64,000 bases of DNA. Origin: Acidovorax delafieldii. GTDB lineage: Bacteria > Pseudomonadota > Gammaproteobacteria > Burkholderiales > Burkholderiaceae_C. Position numbers and translations under genes: made by a program. The stretch is taken from positions 28,258-92,257 of the forward strand of contig DFQQ01000044.1 in the NCBI GenBank assembly GCA_002377855.1, read 5' to 3'. Positions 1 through 6,616 of this stretch are shown here, one piece after another. How positions within the stretch are numbered: the stretch's first letter is position 1; every line of letters begins with the position of its first letter. A model generated the notes under the pieces. That model saw nothing but the letters and a program-made list of their open reading frames with translations. It was not told the DNA's origin and searched no databases.

Positions 1-22
1 AAGGCAAAGGCAAAGGCAAAGG
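1..22. repeat. Hexanucleotide tandem repeat at window edge
   Basis: The unit AAGGCA is repeated about three and a half times and runs into the window boundary, so its true length cannot be judged. It sits immediately before a copy of dispersed repeat family I. It is non-coding as far as can be seen here. Confidence 0.6.
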
Positions 23-23
23 G

Positions 24-75
24 GATTTTTGCTATGAAATATATAGCTACCAGCGCTTATCCATATTGACACCAA
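24..75 (+). repeat. Dispersed repeat family I, copy a
   Basis: This copy shows the family pattern: a GCTAT-type arm, then TAGCT(A/G)C(C/T)AGCGCTT, followed by a degenerate right half. It lies in the non-coding region past the end of the acyltransferase gene. The remaining bases up to 185 show no gene that I can support. Confidence 0.65.
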
Positions 76-185
76 GGCACTTTTCAATCAAAAAAAGAAC
101 ATTGCACTGAAGTCAGCCGCCGAGCACCCTGCGCAGGCAGAGGGCACGCGCCCCGAGTGCGGCCCCATCCGCAGCCCACACGGGC

Positions 186-842
186 TCAGCGGCGGAAGAT
201 GTCCTGCAGCGCGTCGCGCCGCGTGGGCTTGAAGACCACTTGCCCCCCTTGGCCTGGGTACACCGTGCAGTGGCCAGGCGTGTCGGTATTGACCAGGCTG
301 GTGCCCTGCGACAACACGGTGCCATCGCCCACCTGGCAGCCGCCAATGATGGCGGTGCCCGCATACATCACCACCCCCTCGCCCAGCACCGGGGCTGCGC
401 CATGGTTTTTGCCCACGGTGGAGTTTTGGTACACCACCAGGTAGTTGCCGTAGGTGGCTTTGGCAAAGACGATGCCCACCGAATGGCCAATGAACATCAC
501 CTCCGGCATCTCGATCTCGTAAAACAGATCAATCCCGTTGAGCGCCTTGTTCAGGCCAAACAGCTTGGTGCACAGCGTGCGGTTGCCAGTGGCCTTCCAG
601 ATAGTGTTGGACAGGTAATAGAGAAACAGCGTGTATTGGGTGGAATGCAAATGGTCAAACTCGTCTGGCGTCCACCAACGCACCTCGTTGATGCAGCGGC
701 CCAGCCGCGCCAGGGCGGCATCCATATGGGCCGCCAGCACCACCGGGGCATCGGCATCGAGCCCATCGGGGTAGAACGTCGCCAATTGACGGGCCACGTA
801 GGTGGAGAGTTCGTTGCGTGACAAATGCAGTGGCTTGAGCAT
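186..842 (-). CDS. Left-handed beta-helix (hexapeptide) acyltransferase, serine-acetyltransferase-like
   Basis: This 218-residue protein is the last gene of the sugar operon. Its C-terminal half carries hexapeptide-type turns (for example VVMYAGTAIIGGCQVGDGTV), which fold as a left-handed beta-helix in acyltransferases that use acyl-CoA. The N-terminal half is helical, as in serine acetyltransferases. The start used is the ATG at 842 (protein begins MLKPLHLSRNELS), because it sits two bases after the stop of the upstream reductase. A longer reading to 908 would overlap that gene. By context it probably acylates the nucleotide-sugar or the finished sugar rather than serine. That substrate is inferred and the family assignment is by eye. 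Confidence 0.75.
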   Translation of the reverse strand: MLKPLHLSRNELSTYVARQLATFYPDGLDADAPVVLAAHMDAALARLGRCINEVRWWTPDEFDHLHSTQYTLFLYYLSNTIWKATGNRTLCTKLFGLNKALNGIDLFYEIEMPEVMFIGHSVGIVFAKATYGNYLVVYQNSTVGKNHGAAPVLGEGVVMYAGTAIIGGCQVGDGTVLSQGTSLVNTDTPGHCTVYPGQGGQVVFKPTRRDALQDIFRR

Positions 843-844
843 GC

Positions 845-1747
845 TCAGGCTCCTGGGCCAGTGGCCCACAGTGAATCCAGCGCCGCCAGCAGTCCACGGG
901 GTTGCCATTGCAGCTCCGTGCGCAGGCGCGCAGTGCTGATGCGCGGCGTGGGGGCTGGCCGGGTATCCAGCAAGGGCTGCACGGCACAGCCCCAGTGCAG
1001 CTTCAGGTAATCAAACAGTTCGGCATTGGACACGTTGACCCCAGAGGCCACGTTGTACACCGGTGCCTGCCCCTGCACGGCAATGCGGATCAGGGCATCG
1101 ACCACGTCGTCCAGGTGCACGTAGTCGCGGGTGAAATGGGGCGATGACTGCACGGTGACCTGCCCGGCCCCTGCGGCGCGGGCCTGTAGCACCTTCCGCA
1201 GCAGGTCGGGCAAAAAGCCATCGGCATCCTGTGGCCCCTCGTACACGCAGGCCAACCGCGCTATGCGGGCTCTCCCCTGCCCAGCCACATGGCACAGGGA
1301 TTCCCCCAGCCCCTTGGAGAGGTCATACAGATGGCGGGGGTTGGCCGGGTCCATGGGCAGCACGGCATCCTCGCGGGCTTCGCCCTCGTCCCCTGAATCT
1401 CCCAAACCGTCGTACAGCCGGGTGGATGACAAATAGACCAGCGACTGCAGCGTGCCCTGCGCCAGCCCGTGCTGCAGCACCTGCGCCAAGTGGCTGACAT
1501 GGGCTTGCACGGTGTCGAAGGGGCGGGCCAGGTAGTCTGCCGTGAGCCCGGCGCAATACATCACATGGCCCAGCGCATGGCCATGGCCGTGCGGCGGCTG
1601 CCAGGGCCACGCCTCATGGCGGCGCGGCGCCCAGACCTGCGCGCCACGCGCCCGCAAGGTGGTGCACAGCCGCTGCCCCACAAAGCCGGCCGCGCCCACT
1701 ACGGTGAAGTGCTGGCCTTGCAGATCAAGGTCATCCGCCCGAGACAT
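845..1747 (-). CDS. NAD(P)-dependent epimerase/dehydratase (SDR), probable nucleotide-sugar 4-ketoreductase
   Basis: This 300-residue extended short-chain dehydrogenase has an N-terminal Rossmann motif VVGAAGFVG (residues 17-25 region), a strand ending YLSSTRLYDG, and a catalytic YDLSK pair (Tyr141 and Lys145). These features are typical of NDP-sugar epimerases, dehydratases and ketoreductases. The ATG at 1747 was chosen over a TTG one codon earlier. It lies in a minus-strand operon between an FkbM methyltransferase and an acyltransferase. The expected job is reducing the 4-keto group of the CDP-sugar made by the upstream dehydratase. The exact stereochemistry cannot be read from sequence. 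Confidence 0.8.
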   Translation of the reverse strand: MSRADDLDLQGQHFTVVGAAGFVGQRLCTTLRARGAQVWAPRRHEAWPWQPPHGHGHALGHVMYCAGLTADYLARPFDTVQAHVSHLAQVLQHGLAQGTLQSLVYLSSTRLYDGLGDSGDEGEAREDAVLPMDPANPRHLYDLSKGLGESLCHVAGQGRARIARLACVYEGPQDADGFLPDLLRKVLQARAAGAGQVTVQSSPHFTRDYVHLDDVVDALIRIAVQGQAPVYNVASGVNVSNAELFDYLKLHWGCAVQPLLDTRPAPTPRISTARLRTELQWQPRGLLAALDSLWATGPGA

Positions 1748-1762
1748 CAAAAGCCCAATCCT

Positions 1763-2851
1763 TCAGAACCCGCCCACGGGGTGGTGCAGGTGCGGGTCCT
1801 TGTGCGGCAGCAGCTTCGGGCTGACACCTTCCACGGTGCGGAAGGCACTGCCCTGCACACGCGCCGCATCGGGCACAGCCAGCATGTTGAAGCCATGGGG
1901 CGGGCCGTCCAGGTACACCGCATCGAGCGGCACCAGCTCTACGGGTTGGCCGGGCATCTCGCGGTGGGAGTTGATGTCGCGCACCGCGTACACGGTGTAG
2001 CCCAGGTCCAGCAGCAGGCGGCACAGGGGCGTGGCGCGCAGGCCCTGAGACCAGTCCACATAAGTGCGGTGCAGTTCAAACACCACGTGGGGCTTGTCAC
2101 GGGCCAGCACTTGCTGCGCGCCTTGCAGCGCCGCCAGCTCGGCCCCTTCAATGTCCAACTGGATCAGGCCAATGCGGCGGCCCTGGCGCTGGGCGTAGTC
2201 GTCCATGGCCACGGTGTCAAAGCCGCTGCCGTCCTGCACGCAGACCATGTTGGCAAACGAGTCAAATCCGTCAAGCCGCATGCGCTCGCCGCTGCGGCTC
2301 CACAGGCCCGCCACATTCACCACCACGTTGGTCAACTGGTTCAGTTCGATATTGCGCTGCAGCATCGCGGCCTGCTGGGGGTTGGGTTCAAAGCAGTGCA
2401 CCTTCAGGTCGCGCCCGGCGATCTGGCGGGCCACCAGCACGGCCTGGTCGCCAAAGTACGCGCCCCCCACCAGCACATCCCCTTGCAAATCACGGCCCAG
2501 CTCCAGCAGCAGCTTGGTGGTCTGTGGCTCCCAGACATGGGTGGGGTGCTCCGCCTCGGACAGCAGAAAGTCGCGGGCAATCTTGGTGCGGTACAGAAAC
2601 TGAAAGCGCGTGCCGTCGGCCAGCACCTTGTCGTACTGGTCGGTGTCCAGGTGCAGGGCGTCGATGATGGGGCCCACCACCTCGTCACGCACCGAGCCCG
2701 CGCAGGCAATGTGCCCCTCGCACTCGCGCAGCAGGGCGATCATGCGGGCGCGCAGCGCCGGATCACGCCCCAGGGTTTGCATGGCAAGCTGCAGGCGCTT
2801 GCCGTCCAGGTCACGCGGGTCGTTGCTGGTCATGGCGGGGGTGGCTGTCAT
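1763..2851 (-). CDS. FkbM-family SAM-dependent methyltransferase
   Basis: The 362-residue protein has an N-terminal extension of about 110 residues followed by a class I methyltransferase core. The SAM-site region contains GDVLVGGAYFGDQAV, and the acidic end of strand 2 reads VHCFEPNPQQ. Further on is the FkbM-typical IQLDIEGAELAALQGA segment. FkbM enzymes usually O-methylate sugars or polyketide hydroxyls. The start ATG at 2851 has a GAGGAG ribosome-binding site close upstream, and an alternative ATG lies at 2833. Its place in the CDP-sugar operon suggests O-methylation of the branched deoxyhexose (inference). Confidence 0.85.
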   Translation of the reverse strand: MTATPAMTSNDPRDLDGKRLQLAMQTLGRDPALRARMIALLRECEGHIACAGSVRDEVVGPIIDALHLDTDQYDKVLADGTRFQFLYRTKIARDFLLSEAEHPTHVWEPQTTKLLLELGRDLQGDVLVGGAYFGDQAVLVARQIAGRDLKVHCFEPNPQQAAMLQRNIELNQLTNVVVNVAGLWSRSGERMRLDGFDSFANMVCVQDGSGFDTVAMDDYAQRQGRRIGLIQLDIEGAELAALQGAQQVLARDKPHVVFELHRTYVDWSQGLRATPLCRLLLDLGYTVYAVRDINSHREMPGQPVELVPLDAVYLDGPPHGFNMLAVPDAARVQGSAFRTVEGVSPKLLPHKDPHLHHPVGGF

Positions 2852-2887
2852 GGCGCGGGCTCCTCAAAATTCAGGCAATAAGGCAAT

Positions 2888-4129
2888 TCAAAAGATTTCC
2901 AGGCGCGGCACGGCCACGGCAAAATTTCCGCCCCAGCCGCGCACATAGTCCAGCTGCGCGGCCACCTCATGGCGCAGGTTCCAGGGCAGGATCAGCACCC
3001 GGTCGGGCCGGTGCGTGTGCAGGTGGGCTTCATCGACGATGGGGATGCGGCTGCCGGGCAAATACTGGCCTTGCTTGGCGGGGTTTTTGTCCACCACGTA
3101 GGGCAGCAGGTCGGGCCGCACGCCCGCAAAGTTGAGCAGGGTGTTGCCCTTGGCGGCGGCGCCGTAGGCCCCCACCGTGAGGCCATCGGCCTGGCATTGC
3201 AACAAAAACGATAGCAGCTCGCGCTTGATCCGCAAGGCCTGGGGCTGAAAATCGCTATAAAAACCCTCACCCAGCAGGCCCGCAGCCACTTCCGTGGCCA
3301 GCAGTTGCGCCACGCGGGCGGCGCCTTCGGGCGTGGCCTGTGGGTGGGCGGCGGCATCGGCCCGGGCGGCCAACACGCGCAGGCTGCCGCCGTGGGTGGG
3401 CAGCTCTTGCACATCGACCACCGCCAGCCCGTTGGCCGCAAAAATGCGCTGCACTGCCGTGAGTGAGAGGTACGAGTAATGCTCGTGGTAGGCCGTGTCG
3501 AACTGGCTGCCCTGCACCATGCGCAGCAGGTGCGGAAACTCGAACGTTGCCACGCCGTGGGGCTTGAGCAGGCGGGTGAAGCCGCCCACAAAGTCGTTGA
3601 TGTCCGGCACATGGGCCAGCACGTTGTTGGCAGCGATCAGGTCGGCCTGCCGGCCAGCGCGGGCCAGCTCGTCGGCCAGGGCCACGCCAAAAAAGCGCTC
3701 CACCACCTCCAGGCCCAGCGCCCGCGCCGCCTTGGCGGTGCTGGCCGTGGGCTCGATGCCGTAGCAGGGGATGCCCGCCTGCTGCACGTACTGCAGCAGG
3801 TAGCCGTCGTTCGATGCCACCTCGACCACGCAACTGTCCGCCCCCAGGCCCAGGCGCTGCTGCATGGCCTGCACATAGGCTTTGGCGTGGGCGAGCCAGG
3901 AGGTAGAGAAGGAACTGAAGTAGGCGTAGTCGTGCGTGAACAGCGCCTCGCGTCCGGCGTGGTCTTCGGTCTGCACCAGCCAGCAGTGCGTGCACACCAG
4001 CACGCGCAAGGGGAACCAGACCTCGGGCGCACGCAGGGCGGCCTCGCTCAGGTAGGCGTTGGACGGTGGGGCGCTGCCCAGGTCTAGAAACGGCAGGTGC
4101 AGCGGCTGGCCGCAGTGTCGGCACTTCAC
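2888..4129 (-). CDS. Sugar C-methyltransferase (TylC3/NovU type) with N-terminal zinc-binding domain
   Basis: This 413-residue protein has the three-part layout of sugar C-methyltransferases. A Cys-rich zinc-binding N-terminus (CRHCGQPL near residue 3 and CTHCWLVQTED near 47) is followed by a SAM-binding core (VVEVASNDGYLLQ, then GIEPT). The third part is a C-terminal Rossmann-like domain (VGAYGAAAKGNTLLN, then YVVDKNPAKQGQYLPGS). Known relatives transfer a methyl group to C3 of 4-keto-6-deoxy nucleotide sugars. It starts with GTG at 4129, which overlaps the upstream epimerase stop in a GTGA junction and has a GAAGGAG ribosome-binding site. The substrate is expected to be the epimerised CDP-4-keto-6-deoxyhexose (inference). 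Confidence 0.88.
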   Translation of the reverse strand: MKCRHCGQPLHLPFLDLGSAPPSNAYLSEAALRAPEVWFPLRVLVCTHCWLVQTEDHAGREALFTHDYAYFSSFSTSWLAHAKAYVQAMQQRLGLGADSCVVEVASNDGYLLQYVQQAGIPCYGIEPTASTAKAARALGLEVVERFFGVALADELARAGRQADLIAANNVLAHVPDINDFVGGFTRLLKPHGVATFEFPHLLRMVQGSQFDTAYHEHYSYLSLTAVQRIFAANGLAVVDVQELPTHGGSLRVLAARADAAAHPQATPEGAARVAQLLATEVAAGLLGEGFYSDFQPQALRIKRELLSFLLQCQADGLTVGAYGAAAKGNTLLNFAGVRPDLLPYVVDKNPAKQGQYLPGSRIPIVDEAHLHTHRPDRVLILPWNLRHEVAAQLDYVRGWGGNFAVAVPRLEIF

Positions 4130-4701
4130 AGGTGCACTCCTTCAAACGATGCAGTCAGCAGCGCATGGCTGCGGTCGCGCTCGGACATTTCGGCCACGGG
4201 CAGCGGCCAGGGCAGCGCCAAGCGTGGGTCCAGCGGGTTCAAGCCCGCCTCTGCGCCGGGGGCGTAGGCGGCAGAGTGTAGGTACAGCAGCTCGGCGTCA
4301 TCGGTCAGCGCCTGAAAGCCGTGCGCAAAGCCGGGCGGGATGAGCAGCGCGCAGGCGTTGCCTGGCGACAAGCGCTCGGCGTGCCATTGCAAAAAGGTGG
4401 GCGAGCCTGCGCGCAAGTCCACGGCCACGTCCCACACCTCGCCGCGCAGGCAGCTCACCAGCTTCATCTCGGCATGGGGCGGGCGCTGGTAGTGCAGACC
4501 GCGCACGCTGCCGCGCTGGCGGGTCATGCTGTGGTTGATCTGGGCGATAGGCTGGGTCCAGCCCGCAGCGGCCAACTCGTCGGCGCAGAACATGCGCTCG
4601 AACAGGCCTCGCGCATCTTGCAAGGGCTGGCGCTGCACGCGCACCAGGCCGTGCAGGGGCAAGGGGGTGCAGACGAAGCGCGAACGGCTGGGGGCACTCA
4701 T
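4126..4701 (-). CDS. rfbC: dTDP-4-dehydrorhamnose 3,5-epimerase-like protein
   Basis: This 191-residue protein is an RmlC-type cupin. The conserved segments SMTRQRGSVRGLHYQ (near residue 58), GEVWDVAVDLRAGSPTF and LLIPPGFAHGFQAL carry the family's catalytic His and substrate-binding Arg residues. It epimerises C3 and/or C5 of a 4-keto-6-deoxy nucleotide sugar. Because its operon partners make CDP-sugars, the substrate here is probably CDP- rather than dTDP-linked. The ATG at 4701 has a GGGAGG ribosome-binding site and overlaps the end of the dehydratase gene by four bases, so translation is probably coupled. A longer reading to 4737 is unlikely. Confidence 0.85.
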   Translation of the reverse strand: MSAPSRSRFVCTPLPLHGLVRVQRQPLQDARGLFERMFCADELAAAGWTQPIAQINHSMTRQRGSVRGLHYQRPPHAEMKLVSCLRGEVWDVAVDLRAGSPTFLQWHAERLSPGNACALLIPPGFAHGFQALTDDAELLYLHSAAYAPGAEAGLNPLDPRLALPWPLPVAEMSERDRSHALLTASFEGVHL

Positions 4702-5771
4702 GCGGCAGCCTCCCAGGCGTCCAGGTCGGCCAGGCACAGGGCGCGGGCATCGGCCCCGCCCTGCTGGGCGCGGTACCAGGCCATGGTGCGGGCCACGGCG
4801 GTGTCCAAGCCCCAGCGGGGCGCCACGCCCAGGGTTTGGCGGGCGTGGGCGGTTTCCAGTGCCAGCCAGCCAGCCTCGTGCGGGCCTTTACTATGATTTT
4901 CATAGCTGGTTGCGCTTTCTGGATAAGCGCTAGAGGCCATTTTGACCACATACCCCACGGTGGCCGCCTCGTGCGGCAGCGGGCCAAAGTTGTAGGCCCC
5001 AGCGCGGGCGGGGTCGGCCCACAGGCGCTCGGCCAGGCACAGGTAGGCGGCCAGCGGCTCGATCACATGCTGCCAGGGGCGCGTGGCCTCGGGGTGGCGG
5101 ATGGTGAGCTGCTGCCCGGTGCTCCAGGCGCGCACGGCGTCGGGCAGCAGGCGGTCGGCCGCCCAGTCGCCCCCACCGATCACGTTGCCCGCCCGCGCTG
5201 TGGCCACGGCCACGCCTTGCGCGGCCAAAAAGGCGTCGCGGTAGCTGGCGGTGATGATCTCGGCCGCTGCCTTGCTGGCGCTGTAGGGGTCGTGGCCGCC
5301 CAGCGGGTCGTCCTCGCGGTAGGGGTAGGCCCATTCGCGGTTGCGGTAGACCTTGTCGGTGGTCACCACCACCACGGCGCGCACATCGGCCTGGCCCCGC
5401 AGCGCATCCAGCACATGGGCCGTGCCCATGACGTTGGTGGCGTGGGTGCCCAGTGGGTCAGCGTAGCCTGCGCGCACCAGCGCCTGTGCGGCCAAGTGCA
5501 GCACGATGTGTGGGCGGGCGGCCTGCACGTGGGCGGCCACAGCCTGGGCGTCGCGCACATCGCATGCGTGGCTGGCGTGCATGTCGCTTGCCACGCGTGC
5601 CAGGGTGAACAGGTTGGGCTCAGTGGCGGGGGCCAAAGCCAGGCCAGTCACGTCCGCCCCCATGCGCGCCAGCCACAGGGCCAGCCAGCTGCCTTTGAAG
5701 CCGGTGTGCCCGGTCAGCAGCACGCGCTTGCCGCGCCAAAAATCAGGGGTGGGCTGCACGCGGTGGGGCAT
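4698..5771 (-). CDS. rfbG: CDP-glucose 4,6-dehydratase
   Basis: The 357-residue SDR protein converts CDP-glucose to CDP-4-keto-6-deoxyglucose. The Rossmann motif LLTGHTGFKGSWLALWL lies at residues 18-34. The strand VVVVTTDKVYRN precedes the catalytic YSASK (residues 163-167), and NVIGGGDW near 196 is typical of RfbG. The ATG at 5771 overlaps the stop of the cytidylyltransferase gene by one base. Residues 276-295 are encoded by a copy of dispersed repeat family I read antisense, which fills a variable loop before the conserved GPHEAGWL segment. The reading frame stays open, so the enzyme may still be active. Confidence 0.92.
   Translation of the reverse strand: MPHRVQPTPDFWRGKRVLLTGHTGFKGSWLALWLARMGADVTGLALAPATEPNLFTLARVASDMHASHACDVRDAQAVAAHVQAARPHIVLHLAAQALVRAGYADPLGTHATNVMGTAHVLDALRGQADVRAVVVVTTDKVYRNREWAYPYREDDPLGGHDPYSASKAAAEIITASYRDAFLAAQGVAVATARAGNVIGGGDWAADRLLPDAVRAWSTGQQLTIRHPEATRPWQHVIEPLAAYLCLAERLWADPARAGAYNFGPLPHEAATVGYVVKMASSAYPESATSYENHSKGPHEAGWLALETAHARQTLGVAPRWGLDTAVARTMAWYRAQQGGADARALCLADLDAWEAAA
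4888..4945 (+). repeat. Dispersed repeat family I, copy b, inside rfbG
   Basis: This is a clear copy: CTATGATTTTCATAGCTG, then TGCGCTTTCTGGATAAGCGC, then TAGAGGCCATTTTGACC. It lies antisense within rfbG and encodes about residues 276-295 there. Its AT-rich arms stand out against the GC-rich gene. Confidence 0.85.
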
Positions 5772-6541
5772 CACCAGGTCTTCCAGGGGGCCTGGCCGCT
5801 TTGCCACAGCTCTTCGAGCAGGTTTTTCTCGCGCAGCGTGTCCATGGGCTGCCAAAAGCCCGTGTGCTCAAAGGCGCGCAACTGGCCGCTTTGGGCCAGT
5901 TGTTGCATGGGATCGGCCTCCCACGGCGTGGCATCGCCGTCAATGAGGTCAATCACCTCAGGTTGCAGCACAAAAAATCCACCGTTGATCCAGCCGCCAT
6001 CGCCCCGGGGCTTTTCCTCAAACCCTTGTACCGTATCGCCGTGGCGCACCAGCGCGCCATAGCGGCCGGGCGGCTGCACGGCGGTCACGGTGGCCTGGCA
6101 ACCGTGGGCGCGGTGAAAGGCAAACTGAGCGGTCATGTCCAGGTCGGCCACGCCGTCGCCATAGGTAAAGCAAAACGGCTGGTCGGGCTCCAGGTATTCC
6201 TGCACGCGGCGCAGGCGCCCGCCCGTCATGGTGCTCTCGCCAGTATCGACCAGCGTAACGCGCCAGGGCTCGGCGTGGCGGTGGTGCACGTCCATGCGGT
6301 TGTTGGCCATGTCAAAAGTGACGTCGGACATGTGCAGGAAGTAGTTGGCGAAGTATTCCTTGATGACGTAGCCCTTGTAGCCCAGGCAGATGATGAAGTC
6401 GTTAACGCCATGCGCGGCATACATCTTCATGATGTGCCACAGGATGGGTCGCCCACCGATCTCGATCATGGGCTTGGGCTTGAGGTGTGACTCTTCGGAG
6501 ATGCGGGTGCCCAGGCCCCCGGCAAGCAGTACGGCTTTCAT
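5771..6541 (-). CDS. rfbF: Glucose-1-phosphate cytidylyltransferase
   Basis: This 256-residue nucleotidyltransferase makes CDP-glucose from CTP and glucose-1-phosphate, the entry step to CDP-deoxysugars. The N-terminus MKAVLLAGGLGTRISEESHL is the family signature, followed by KPKPMIEIGG with the catalytic Lys. GYKGYVIKEYFANYF is also close to the RfbF family. I chose the ATG at 6541 by family alignment. An ATG at 6553 (MLDAMKAVLL) has a better-placed AGGAGA ribosome-binding site and is equally possible. The gene is followed by rfbG with a one-base overlap. Confidence 0.93.
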   Translation of the reverse strand: MKAVLLAGGLGTRISEESHLKPKPMIEIGGRPILWHIMKMYAAHGVNDFIICLGYKGYVIKEYFANYFLHMSDVTFDMANNRMDVHHRHAEPWRVTLVDTGESTMTGGRLRRVQEYLEPDQPFCFTYGDGVADLDMTAQFAFHRAHGCQATVTAVQPPGRYGALVRHGDTVQGFEEKPRGDGGWINGGFFVLQPEVIDLIDGDATPWEADPMQQLAQSGQLRAFEHTGFWQPMDTLREKNLLEELWQSGQAPWKTW

Positions 6542-6616
6542 GGCGTCAAGCATAGTGAGGCGAATCTCCTGAACAAGGTCCGCGAGGGGCGGCAAGGGGC
6601 AGCGCCACGGAAACGA

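Noticed and set aside
1469..2881. Plus-strand open frame of 470 codons
   Set aside because: It is antisense to the SDR and FkbM genes, which have clear motifs; its His/Gln/Val-rich product is typical of antisense reading in GC-rich DNA.
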